From Empedobacter brevis NBRC 14943 = ATCC 43319 (GTDB lineage: Bacteria; Bacteroidota; Bacteroidia; Flavobacteriales; Weeksellaceae), in contig NZ_KB908300.1 of the NCBI RefSeq assembly GCF_000382425.1, positions 1 to 64,000 on the forward strand: a DNA stretch of 64,000 bases, in the 5' to 3' direction. Made by a program: the position numbers and the translations under genes. Numbering within the stretch: position 1 is the first letter of the stretch; each line of letters opens with the position of its first letter. The notes beneath the pieces are model-generated. The model had not been told where the DNA came from. It saw only the letters and a list, made by a program, of their open reading frames with translations, and searched no databases. This document shows, piece after piece, positions 9,149-17,509 of this stretch.

Positions 9149-10117
9149 ATGAAAGAACAATATGATTTGATTATTGTAGGTGCCGGACCAATTGGTTTAG
9201 CTTGTGCAATAGAGGCCAAAAGAAACAATCTTTCTTACTTAATTCTTGAAAAAGGTGCCTTAACAAATAGTTTATACAACTATCCTTTGTATATGACATT
9301 TTTTTCAACTGCCGAACGCTTAGAAATCGGTGATATTCCTTTTAATTGTATTGCACCAAAACCTGGTCGACAAGAAGCTTTGGAATATTATCGAAATATT
9401 CATAAATACTTTAATTTCAATTTAAATCTTTACGAAAAAGTTTTAGAAATCAATAAAATTGGGGTTGCTGACTTTGAAGTAACAACATCAAAAAATAACT
9501 ATTCATCAAAAAATGTAGTCCTGGCTACCGGTTTTTATGACTTTCCTAATCTGTTGAATATTGAAGGTGAAAATTTGCCAAAAGTTCATCATTATTACAA
9601 AGAAGCGCATCCTTATTCATTTCAGAATGTTATTGTTGTCGGAGCAAATAATTCTTCGGTAGATGCAGCATTAGAATGTTACCGAAAAGGTGCAAATGTG
9701 ACCATGGTAATTCGTGGAGAAGGTTTTACGCATCGATTAAAATATTGGGTTCGTCCTGACATTGAAAATCGTATCGCTGAAGGAAGTATCAACGCATATT
9801 TTAACTCCACTGTTACCTCAATTGAAGAAAACAATGTAAACATCAAAACTCCTGAAGGTCACCTTTCAATAGAAAATGATACCGTTTTGGCTTTGACAGG
9901 TTATCACCCTAACTTTAATTTTTTAGAAAATTGTGGGATTACGCTAAGTAATGATGAATTAAAAACACCTAGCTATAATCCTGAAACAATGGAAACAAAC
10001 ATAGAAGGATTGTATTTAGCAGGGGTTGTTTGCGGAGGAATGTTAACGAATATTTGGTTTATTGAAAATTCGCGTATACACGCTCAACAAATTATTGAAG
10101 ATATTTTAGCAAAATAA
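9149..10117 (+). CDS. ypdA: YpdA-type bacillithiol disulfide reductase (putative)
   Basis: A 322-residue flavoprotein of the thioredoxin-reductase-like fold without a redox CxxC. The FAD-binding GAGPIGLACAIEA motif is at residues about 11-23 and the NAD(P)H-binding GANNSSVDAALEC motif at about 165-177. The conserved YpdA stretch YPLYMTFFSTAERLEIG is near residues 45-61, and an ATG-type motif (TNIEGLYLAGVV) lies near the C-terminus. YpdA (Bdr) reduces oxidised bacillithiol with NADPH, and bacillithiol is the low-molecular-weight thiol of many Flavobacteriia. It is divergent from the efflux operon and heads a possible rightward run with the methyltransferase and phosphatase genes, 50 bp from the next gene. 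The function is known for the family, not shown here. Confidence 0.88.
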   Translation: MKEQYDLIIVGAGPIGLACAIEAKRNNLSYLILEKGALTNSLYNYPLYMTFFSTAERLEIGDIPFNCIAPKPGRQEALEYYRNIHKYFNFNLNLYEKVLEINKIGVADFEVTTSKNNYSSKNVVLATGFYDFPNLLNIEGENLPKVHHYYKEAHPYSFQNVIVVGANNSSVDAALECYRKGANVTMVIRGEGFTHRLKYWVRPDIENRIAEGSINAYFNSTVTSIEENNVNIKTPEGHLSIENDTVLALTGYHPNFNFLENCGITLSNDELKTPSYNPETMETNIEGLYLAGVVCGGMLTNIWFIENSRIHAQQIIEDILAK

Positions 10118-10167
10118 ACATAACATGAGATTCTGAAAACAAATTCAGAACAATAAAAAAATAACAA

Positions 10168-10875
10168 ATGAAAGACCTTTTCGGACAAGCTATATTAGAT
10201 TATCAAACCAATAATTCTCCTGAAGATTTGTATACAGAGACATCTATCTCTGAATTGGATGTAATGCCTATCAATTATCTTTTTCGAGATTATGATGAAA
10301 TGCCGCTTTTGGAACAAAAAGCATTGGACTTAACCAAAGGTAAAACATTAGATGTAGGATGTGGTGCCGGATCTCATTCGCTTTATTTACAGGAAAAAGA
10401 GGTAGAGGTTTCTGCTATTGATATCTCCCCTAAGGCCATTGAAACCTGTCGTTTACGTGGTTTAAAAAATGTAAAGGTTCAAAATTTTCTCGAATTAGAC
10501 GAAACTGAAAAATTTGACACTATTCTATTTTTAATGAATGGAACCGGAATTTTCCAAAATTTAGTTTTAATCAATGTTTTCTTAGATAAAATCAAACAAC
10601 TTTTAACTGAAAACGGCCAAGTATTAATTGACGGAACAGACATTATTTATATGTTTGATGAGGATGAAGACGGTGGAAAATGGATTCCGAGCAATGGAAA
10701 TTATTATGGCGAATTAGATTTCACCGTTCATTACAAAGGAGAACAAGAAGAAACAATTCAGTGGTTATACTTAGATTTTAATACATTAAAAAACGCCTGC
10801 AACTATCATCAGCTAAAATGCGTAAAAGTGAAAACTGAAGAAGATTCTTATCTCGCAAAAATTACTTTAGTGTAA
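10168..10875 (+). CDS. Class I SAM-dependent methyltransferase
   Basis: A 235-residue cytosolic methyltransferase. Motif I LDVGCGAGSHS is at residues 61-71, the acidic ribose-binding residue follows in VSAIDISPKAIE, and later motifs include ENGQVLIDGTDI. The substrate is not identifiable; the domain is the generic Methyltransf_25/11 type. A small hairpin (TTCTGAA / TTCAGAA, about 10131-10150) sits in the 50-bp gap after ypdA. The phosphatase gene follows by 15 bp, so the two are probably cotranscribed. Confidence 0.85.
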   Translation: MKDLFGQAILDYQTNNSPEDLYTETSISELDVMPINYLFRDYDEMPLLEQKALDLTKGKTLDVGCGAGSHSLYLQEKEVEVSAIDISPKAIETCRLRGLKNVKVQNFLELDETEKFDTILFLMNGTGIFQNLVLINVFLDKIKQLLTENGQVLIDGTDIIYMFDEDEDGGKWIPSNGNYYGELDFTVHYKGEQEETIQWLYLDFNTLKNACNYHQLKCVKVKTEEDSYLAKITLV

Positions 10876-10890
10876 TAAAAAATAAAAACG

Positions 10891-11787
10891 ATGAAAATAA
10901 AATGTATCACAGCTCTTTTTTTAGTTTTTCTAAATAGCTTCTTATTTTCTTGTAGCAGTTACAAAATTGAGAATGTTGAATTTTCAGAATTTTCAACCAG
11001 TAGAGAAACTCATATAAAGAAAGTAAATAATCTAAGAGCATTGGGAAAACTAACAAATCGCGACGGGAGGTTTCTGAAAGATAGTTTACTTTATCGCAGT
11101 GCAGATCTTCACAAATTAAAAGATACAGACAAAATAAAACAGTTCGATATTCAAAATATTATAGATCTCAGGACTGATGATGAAATTTCTAAAAAGCCGG
11201 ATGTTGTAATTCCTCATGTCAATTATAATCATTATCCTGCTTTTACAGACAAAGAAGATCAATTAAATCAAGCCAGGAAATTAGTTTTAAAAGGTAAAGT
11301 AAATGCAACTGACGCGTACAACCGGATGATCAAATTTTACCAGGAATATCCAATTGAGAATCCGGAGATGATCAAAACAATTATCACTAAAATTCTCGAT
11401 GCTGATAATCCTATTTTATATCATTGTACAGCAGGAAAAGACAGAACAGGAATGATAAGTGCATTCATCCTAAAAATCTTAAATTTTGATGATGAAACCA
11501 TTTATCAGGACTACCTTTTGTCCAATAATCTAAGAAAACATATTATCCAGAAACGGTTAAATAAAGCTAAGCATTTACATTTTTTATTTCCAAAGGCAGA
11601 TTTAAAAGTTTTGGAAAAATTAAGCTGGATAGAATATGATTATTTAAAAGCTGCTTTTGACGAAATTGATGCGAAATATGGTTCGTTTGACTTATATATT
11701 AAAACCGTTTTGAATATTTCTGATGAAAAAAGAAACGATTACATCAATAAGTTTACCTACATAAAAAAATCGGAGACGTTGCGCTAA
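10891..11787 (+). CDS. Lipoprotein tyrosine/dual-specificity phosphatase
   Basis: A 298-residue protein with a lipoprotein signal peptide, lipobox LFSC with the acylated cysteine at about residue 21, so it is membrane anchored in the envelope. The catalytic P-loop HCTAGKDRTG (about residues 177-186) fits the Cx5R tyrosine phosphatase signature of the Y_phosphatase3 family (bacterial DSP/Tep1-like). The N-terminal segment RDGRFLKDSLLYRSADLHKL and IIDLRTDDE are also typical of this family. The substrate is unknown; relatives act on phosphotyrosine or phosphoinositides. The last codons overlap another reading frame that carries a gene remnant, so the C-terminus may have been reset by a deletion. 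Confidence 0.85.
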   Translation: MKIKCITALFLVFLNSFLFSCSSYKIENVEFSEFSTSRETHIKKVNNLRALGKLTNRDGRFLKDSLLYRSADLHKLKDTDKIKQFDIQNIIDLRTDDEISKKPDVVIPHVNYNHYPAFTDKEDQLNQARKLVLKGKVNATDAYNRMIKFYQEYPIENPEMIKTIITKILDADNPILYHCTAGKDRTGMISAFILKILNFDDETIYQDYLLSNNLRKHIIQKRLNKAKHLHFLFPKADLKVLEKLSWIEYDYLKAAFDEIDAKYGSFDLYIKTVLNISDEKRNDYINKFTYIKKSETLR

Positions 11788-11882
11788 AAACAAAAGACAA
11801 CCGAGCACAAGACGATTTTCTTGTTCGTGTATTGGATCCGATTGCCAAAAGATATGAATCAGTACACTTCGCTCGTTTTTAA
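11751..11882 (+). pseudogene. C-terminal remnant of an unidentified gene
   Basis: A frame with no start codon stays open from 11751 to the stop at 11880-11882, overlapping the phosphatase 3-prime end. It reads as protein-like sequence containing DDFLVRVLDPIAKRYESVHF. It looks like the tail of a once larger coding sequence whose front was lost in a deletion that fused it next to the phosphatase gene. I do not recognise the family. The rest of the gap up to 12034 holds no further feature I can name. Confidence 0.4.
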
Positions 11883-12034
11883 CAGATCTAGCCAGGATAT
11901 CAATAAAAAGCCATCAATCTTAATTCATACTTTTTATTTTTACAAAAAATTAATCATGACATAAACTTAATCAATGATTAAACAAATCATTATCCATGAA
12001 AAATCTTTAAATTAGTGGGAATTAAACGCAATTT

Positions 12035-14302
12035 ATGGAAGGTCACTTGCCAAAACTCATTATCGATTTAGGATTAATTCTTTGTGTAGGCGCTGTTACA
12101 ACGCTTATTTTTAAACGCATCAACCAACCTTTAGTTTTAGGCTATATTATTGCCGGATTTTTGGTTGGTCCTCATTTTGAATATATCCCTACTGTTGCAG
12201 AAGAGCATAATGTTGAAATATGGGCAAAAATCGGTGTAATATTTTTACTTTTTAGTCTTGGTCTTGAATTTAGTTTCAAAAAACTGCTCAATGTCGGAGG
12301 TTCAGCGTCTATTACAGCGATTGTTGAAATTATATGTATTGTCACCGTTGGTTATTTTGTTGGCCGATTCATGAATTGGTCGACGATGGACAGTATTTTC
12401 CTCGGCGGTTTATTGGCGAGTTCTTCCACAACCATTATTATCAGAGCTTTTGATGAATTAGGCTTAAAGCGAAAAAAATTTGCGAACGTCGTTTTCGGAA
12501 TTTTAATTGTTGAGGATATCGTTGTCATTTTATTAATGGTAATGCTTTCTACAATGGCAGTCAGTCAGCATTTTGACGGAACCGAAATGATCAATTCCTT
12601 TGTAAAATTGGGTTTCTTTTTAGCTGTCTGGTTTATTGGAGGTATTTTTATTATTCCAACTTTTTTACGTTCAATTAAAAAATATTTAGATGACGAAACC
12701 TTGTTAATTATTTCGATAGGACTTTGTCTCGGAATGGTTTACATTGCAGACAGTGCAGGTTTCTCAATTGAATTGGGTGCTTTTGTTATGGGATCTATCC
12801 TTGCTGAAACTGTCTATGCTGAAAAAATTGAACATAATTTTCAATCTGTAAAAAACCTATTTGCAACCATCTTTTTTATTTCAATTGGAATGATGATTGA
12901 TCCCGTCTCGATGTATGAGCACAAATGGGCCATTTTCATTGTCACATTGTTGACCATTATTGGAAAATTAGTTTTTACAGCTTTAGGTGCTATTATCTCC
13001 GGTCAACCTCTAAAACAGTCTGTTCAAGTCGGTATGAGCATGGCACAAATAGGTGAATTTGCATTTATTGTTGCAGGTTTAGGACTTTCACTTGGTGTAA
13101 CCAGTGAGTTCCTATTTCCTGTTGCAGTAGGAGTCTCTGCCATTACAACTTTTACAACTCCGTATTTGATTAAGTCATCGGATAAGGTATATTCTTTTTT
13201 GGAAAAAATATTACCTCAAAAATTTATTCAGGGTATCGAAAAATACTCATCTGATACACAGCACATTCAGAATGAGAACAAATGGAAAGAAATTATCAAG
13301 CAAACAATTTCTACTATTTTTATTAACGGAATTATTATTATCGCAATTACACTTATCGTAAAAAGTTATTTGTTGTTCCTACTTACAGATTGGTTTACCT
13401 ATTTTGGTGCAAGTTTAGTAAGTCTTGTTTTAACTTTTGTGCTTTGTATTCCTTTCATTTGGGCAATTATTGGTAATCGTCCGAAAAGAGAAATCATCAG
13501 AGAATTCTGGGACGAATCGAATTACAACCGCGCTCCTATTATTACAATCATTTCAATTCGCCTGACACTAGTTGTTGTTGCGGTTATTTTCATTTACAAT
13601 CAATTTTTCTCAAGTACAATTGCTTCTATTGTTTTAACAATTGGACTTTTGATTATGATGTATTTTTTATCCAAATATTTCAATAAGTTTTACAATTATA
13701 TTCAGACAAAATTTATTTATAATTTGAATGAACGCGAAATTTTGAACAAAAAAATTGAAGAACGTCAAAAGAAAGTAAAGTTTCAATACACATGGGATAA
13801 CACCCATATTTCTGATATGATTGTACCTCAGAATGCAAATTTTATCGGCGTTCCTTTAGGCGACTTAGATTGGCGAACTAAATTTCAAATTAATATTGCC
13901 TACATCAAACGTGGAGATCGAATTATTCAGACCCCTAATTCGGAATCTATTTTGTATCCTTTTGATAAAATTGGAATCATTGGAACAGATGAACATATTC
14001 AACGTTTTGAAAAATACCTACAAATTATAGGGGAAACTCCACCTGAAAATAATGATTTGAAAAATACAGATAATTTCACATTGGATAAAGTTGTGATTCC
14101 ACACGATTTCTGCGTCTTAGAACATAAATCAATTGGATGGGTGAAAGATACAGCAAAAGGGATTGTTGTTTCCATTGAACGTGATGGAAAAATGATTCAT
14201 AACCCCGATCGAAATGTCCCAATAGAATTAGGTGATTACTTGACAATTGTTGCAGATAAGAAAAATTTAAAAACTTTTATTCAAGATTATAATTTAAAAT
14301 AA
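12035..14302 (+). CDS. CPA2-family cation:proton antiporter with two RCK-C domains
   Basis: A 755-residue KefB-like transporter. Residues about 8-385 form the Na+/H+ exchanger domain with some 12 TM helices (for example LILCVGAVTTLIF, SLGLEFSFKKLLNVGG, AQIGEFAFIVAGLGLS). After a further membrane block (about 425-560) come two TrkA-C/RCK-C domains, about 585-665 and 680-752, which usually bind a regulatory ligand or cation. There is no full nucleotide-binding TrkA-N domain as in KefB/KefC. Likely role: K+ or Na+ efflux against protons for pH and ion balance. It is 18 bp before dinB, but dinB has its own promoter-like element. Confidence 0.9.
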   Translation: MEGHLPKLIIDLGLILCVGAVTTLIFKRINQPLVLGYIIAGFLVGPHFEYIPTVAEEHNVEIWAKIGVIFLLFSLGLEFSFKKLLNVGGSASITAIVEIICIVTVGYFVGRFMNWSTMDSIFLGGLLASSSTTIIIRAFDELGLKRKKFANVVFGILIVEDIVVILLMVMLSTMAVSQHFDGTEMINSFVKLGFFLAVWFIGGIFIIPTFLRSIKKYLDDETLLIISIGLCLGMVYIADSAGFSIELGAFVMGSILAETVYAEKIEHNFQSVKNLFATIFFISIGMMIDPVSMYEHKWAIFIVTLLTIIGKLVFTALGAIISGQPLKQSVQVGMSMAQIGEFAFIVAGLGLSLGVTSEFLFPVAVGVSAITTFTTPYLIKSSDKVYSFLEKILPQKFIQGIEKYSSDTQHIQNENKWKEIIKQTISTIFINGIIIIAITLIVKSYLLFLLTDWFTYFGASLVSLVLTFVLCIPFIWAIIGNRPKREIIREFWDESNYNRAPIITIISIRLTLVVVAVIFIYNQFFSSTIASIVLTIGLLIMMYFLSKYFNKFYNYIQTKFIYNLNEREILNKKIEERQKKVKFQYTWDNTHISDMIVPQNANFIGVPLGDLDWRTKFQINIAYIKRGDRIIQTPNSESILYPFDKIGIIGTDEHIQRFEKYLQIIGETPPENNDLKNTDNFTLDKVVIPHDFCVLEHKSIGWVKDTAKGIVVSIERDGKMIHNPDRNVPIELGDYLTIVADKKNLKTFIQDYNLK

Positions 14303-14308
14303 AGCGAG

Positions 14309-14316
14309 TAATTTTG
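14309..14316 (+). promoter_or_regulatory. -7 element directly before dinB
   Basis: TAATTTTG followed by CAGT and then the ATG at 14321. The predicted transcription start therefore lies at the start codon. The same TTTTGCAGTATG string occurs before the Nfu gene at 62408. Confidence 0.5.
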
Positions 14317-14320
14317 CAGT

Positions 14321-15400
14321 ATGCAGCGTAAGATTATTCACATCGATATGGATGCTTTTTTTGCTTCTGTAGAACAGCGAGATTTCCCTGAACTGAGAGG
14401 AAAATGTATTGCTGTTGGCGGAAATGAAGAACGTGGTGTAATCGCGACAGCAAGTTATGAAGCAAGAAAATATGGTGTTGGTTCTGCTATGTCTTCTGTT
14501 GTTGCAAAACGTAAATGCCCCCAATTAATTTTTGTCAAACCTCGTTTCCATGTCTACAAAGAAGTATCGGATCAAATTCGCGCTATATTTCTTGAATATA
14601 CGAATTTGGTGGAGCCATTATCTTTGGATGAAGCTTTTTTAGATGTTACACAAAATCATAAAAACATTGAAATAGCAACTGACATTGCAAAAGAAATCAA
14701 ACAAAAAATAAAAGATCGAACGAATTTAACGGCTTCTGCCGGAATTTCTTTTAATAAATTTTTGGCTAAAATCGCGTCAGATTATAACAAGCCGGATGGG
14801 CTTTATGTCATTACTCCAAAAATGGCTGAATCTTTTATTCACACTCTTCCCATCAAAAAATTTCATGGAATTGGAAAAGTCACAGCAGAACGGATGCAAA
14901 TGATGGGGATACATACAGGTTTAGACTTAAAAAATCTAACATTGGAAAAGCTTTTACGTGAATTCGGAAAATCCGGGCAATATTATTATAACATTGTACG
15001 AGGTATAGATTTCAGAGAAGTAAATCCTGCACGGTTGCGAAAATCATCAGGTTCAGAAACTACTTTCAGTCACGATCTGGAAACTTTAGAAGAAATGCAA
15101 ATTGCATTATTTCCTTTAATGGAAGATGTTTGGAATTGGTCTTTAAAAACAACCATTTATGGGAGAACATTAACTGTAAAAATAAAGTACAATGATTTTA
15201 CAGTTTCTACCAAAAGTAAATCTGCTTCATTTCCAATCAAAAACAGAGTTCTATTTGATCAAATTTGTAACGATTTATTGGCAGAAGGTTACTCTTCTCA
15301 GAAACCCGTCAGACTGTTGGGAGTTTCAATATCTAATCTTGAAAATAACCAAAAAAGAATTGGAACGCAATTGGAAATTCCTTTCAAAGAAATGCTTTAA
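14321..15400 (+). CDS. dinB: DNA polymerase IV, Y family
   Basis: A 359-residue translesion polymerase of normal length. The palm motif HIDMDAFFASVEQRD at the N-terminus carries the first catalytic aspartate and the F-F steric gate. LSLDEAFLDVT (about residues 100-110) supplies the second acidic pair, and the helix-hairpin-helix segment KKFHGIGKVTAERM follows near residue 185. The little-finger domain ends with QLEIPF, a plausible beta-clamp binding peptide. It copies damaged templates at the cost of fidelity. No LexA-type box is evident; the -7-like element is nearly on the start codon. Confidence 0.95.
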   Translation: MQRKIIHIDMDAFFASVEQRDFPELRGKCIAVGGNEERGVIATASYEARKYGVGSAMSSVVAKRKCPQLIFVKPRFHVYKEVSDQIRAIFLEYTNLVEPLSLDEAFLDVTQNHKNIEIATDIAKEIKQKIKDRTNLTASAGISFNKFLAKIASDYNKPDGLYVITPKMAESFIHTLPIKKFHGIGKVTAERMQMMGIHTGLDLKNLTLEKLLREFGKSGQYYYNIVRGIDFREVNPARLRKSSGSETTFSHDLETLEEMQIALFPLMEDVWNWSLKTTIYGRTLTVKIKYNDFTVSTKSKSASFPIKNRVLFDQICNDLLAEGYSSQKPVRLLGVSISNLENNQKRIGTQLEIPFKEML

Positions 15401-15726
15401 TTTTTTAAACAGATTTTATATTTTTCCGAAATAACAAAATATAAAAAATACATTATCATAGATCTATACGCTTAAAATACTCTTTATAAATAAAGAGATA
15501 ATGTAGATAGTTTGTATTATTTTTTTCTCTATTTGTAGACACTTCGTTAATGCATGAAGCTTTTGTTAAAAAAAATTAATCCTGACATTTGTATGGACAA
15601 AAAAGCAATGTTTATTTACATTACTAACCAACAACCAAATGAAAGCTATTTGAATTCTCAATAGTTGACACAACCTAATTAAAAAAGCTGAGTTAACCTA
15701 CTCAGCTTTTTACTTGTATTTTTATT
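15401..15726. other. Intergenic region with nested inverted repeats
   Basis: This holds no convincing gene. At 15450-15504 outer arms ACATTATC / GATAATGT enclose an inner stem CTCTTTAT / ATAAAGAG, followed by a T-rich run, which could end dinB transcription. A 23-codon open frame at about 15593-15664 (starting MDKKAMFIYI) has no recognised relative and is probably noise. The operon terminator at 15682-15711 closes the region. Confidence 0.45.
15682..15711. terminator. Bidirectional terminator of the aguB-bla-aguA operon
   Basis: Stem AAAAAGCTGAG / CTCAGCTTTTT between convergent dinB and aguA, with A and T runs on both sides. Confidence 0.8.
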
Positions 15727-16788
15727 TTATACTTTGGGTTCTTGCTGACTCAAACAATGAAAAGACCCCAGTCCCCAAATAATATCTGTAGAATCAATTC
15801 CTACAACTTTACGATCCGAAAAACATTTTTGAATAATATCTAATGCAATCGCATCTTTCGCACAGCGGTATGTTGGCACAATAACTGATTTATTCGCTAT
15901 GTAGAAATTTGCATAAGAAGCTGGTAAGCGTTCTCCTTCACAATAAACAGCATCCGGCATAGGTAATTCGATGATATTTAGTCGACGTCCGTCTTCTAAA
16001 TACATTTCTTGTAATTGTCGAAGGTTTACTTGTAACAACTCGTAGTTATCATCAGTTTCATCAGTTTCAACAACTGTTAAAACCGTATCTTCATTTACAA
16101 AACGAATGGTATCATCAATGTGTCCGTCTGTATCATCACCGACTATTCCATCCTCAACCCAAAGAATTTGAGAAACACCATAGTAATTTCTTAAAAATTC
16201 TTCGATTTGTTGTTGAGAATATTCCGGATTACGGTTTTCATTCAACAAACAAGATTTGGACGTCAATAATGTATTTTTCCCGTTAAATTCTACCGAACCT
16301 CCTTCCATTATAATTCCCGGATAAAAAACCGGAAGATTGAATTCTTTTCCAATTTTTGTAGGAATAATGTCATCTTTTTCAAAAGGAGGATATTTTCCTC
16401 CCCAAGCATTAAATCCCCAATCTACAATTACTTTAGGATTTTCTTTATTTTCTGAATTTAATAAAAAAGCAGGGCCATGGTCGCGGCACCATGCATCGTT
16501 TGTTTCATGAAAATAAAATTCAACTTTTGTCAAATCTGCATCCGTTTTTTCAATAAAAGACAAAGCAAACGCTTTCATTTCTTCATCTTTTACATTAATA
16601 CGAACTTTTTCACCTTTCGTTAATTCAGCAATAAATTCAGCATAAGCCGGATAAATCAACTGAATACGATCTGGCCAAGATTCTTCTTTATGTGGCCAAG
16701 ACAACCAAGTTGCCTCATGCTCTTCCCATTCAGCAGGAAATCTATATCCTAACTCTTTTGGAAATTTGGATGTATCTATCGTGTTCAA
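15727..16788 (-). CDS. aguA: Agmatine deiminase
   Basis: A 353-residue member of the peptidyl-arginine/agmatine deiminase family. It converts agmatine to N-carbamoylputrescine and ammonia. Visible family features: the N-terminal EWEEHEATWLSWPH, the catalytic WCRDHGP segment, GGSVEFNG, the GHIDDTIRF histidine/aspartate motif, and the nucleophilic cysteine near position 345 in GSFHCLSQQEP. The start is a TTG whose last two bases belong to the TGA stop of the upstream beta-lactamase gene (TTGA overlap). Family homology begins by about residue 8, so this start is well placed and suggests translational coupling. The partner enzyme aguB is encoded two genes upstream. Confidence 0.93.
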   Translation of the reverse strand: MNTIDTSKFPKELGYRFPAEWEEHEATWLSWPHKEESWPDRIQLIYPAYAEFIAELTKGEKVRINVKDEEMKAFALSFIEKTDADLTKVEFYFHETNDAWCRDHGPAFLLNSENKENPKVIVDWGFNAWGGKYPPFEKDDIIPTKIGKEFNLPVFYPGIIMEGGSVEFNGKNTLLTSKSCLLNENRNPEYSQQQIEEFLRNYYGVSQILWVEDGIVGDDTDGHIDDTIRFVNEDTVLTVVETDETDDNYELLQVNLRQLQEMYLEDGRRLNIIELPMPDAVYCEGERLPASYANFYIANKSVIVPTYRCAKDAIALDIIQKCFSDRKVVGIDSTDIIWGLGSFHCLSQQEPKV

Positions 16789-17498
16789 TTCTTATTATTT
16801 TCTAAAAGTTTAAACGTATTTTCAATATGCCCGGACGCTTTCCAGTTATCATGTCCCGGAATAACTTGTTTTATAGTAGGGTATTTTGAAACCAACTTCT
16901 TCATGGTTTCTGGCCATTCAGTTATATTTGCTTCTCCGGTATACCCTAAATTTATAGCATCCGCACCTTTGATTAAACAACCTCCATTCAAAACTTTATA
17001 CTTTGGAAACCAAACTACAACATTATCTTCCGTATGCCCTTGACCAAAGTATTCGACCACAAATTTTTCTTTTCCGAATGTGTACGTTTTTCCCAGTTCA
17101 ATTTCGAATTTTGAAGTCGCTTTTCCTTCTTTTCTCAATATAGTATTCGTTAAAGCAGAAGCATAAGTCGGGATATTCAAATCATTATAAAAACTTAAAT
17201 CGCCTGCTCTATCTTCATGAGAATGTGTCACAAAAACTGCAATAACTGGTAAATTATATTTTTTTTCTAAAAGATCATTCAATGTTTGGTACTGTGATTT
17301 TTGCCAAGGTACATCAAACAAAACAATACCTTTTTTCGTTACCAAATACATTGCATTTACATTATATTCAACTCCTTGAAATGTATTGAACGTTTGATAA
17401 ACAAAAAGATTATTACGAATAGAGTCTATTTGTATCGGCTTGATTTGACCAAATGCAAAAACACTGATTAAGGTTAAAAGAGAAACTATTTTCTTCAT
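16785..17498 (-). CDS. blaEBR: Subclass B1 metallo-beta-lactamase, EBR-like
   Basis: A 237-residue periplasmic zinc hydrolase with a signal peptide (MKKIVSLLTLISVFAFG). All six subclass B1 ligands are present: H92, H94 and H155 for Zn1, and D96, C174 and H216 for Zn2, in the motifs HSHEDRAG, GQGHTEDN, NGGCLIKG and PGHDNW. It should hydrolyse penicillins, cephalosporins and carbapenems. From memory it closely resembles EBR enzymes of Empedobacter; that match was not computed. It sits 11 bp after aguB and overlaps the aguA start by 4 bp, so it is expressed as part of the polyamine operon. No integron, IS element or composition shift is seen, so it looks intrinsic and not recently acquired. Confidence 0.93.
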   Translation of the reverse strand: MKKIVSLLTLISVFAFGQIKPIQIDSIRNNLFVYQTFNTFQGVEYNVNAMYLVTKKGIVLFDVPWQKSQYQTLNDLLEKKYNLPVIAVFVTHSHEDRAGDLSFYNDLNIPTYASALTNTILRKEGKATSKFEIELGKTYTFGKEKFVVEYFGQGHTEDNVVVWFPKYKVLNGGCLIKGADAINLGYTGEANITEWPETMKKLVSKYPTIKQVIPGHDNWKASGHIENTFKLLENNKN

Positions 17499-17509
17499 CT
17501 ACAAAATCA

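Noticed and set aside
15593-15664. 23-codon open frame as a small protein gene
   Set aside because: No ribosome site, no consensus promoter and no recognisable relative.
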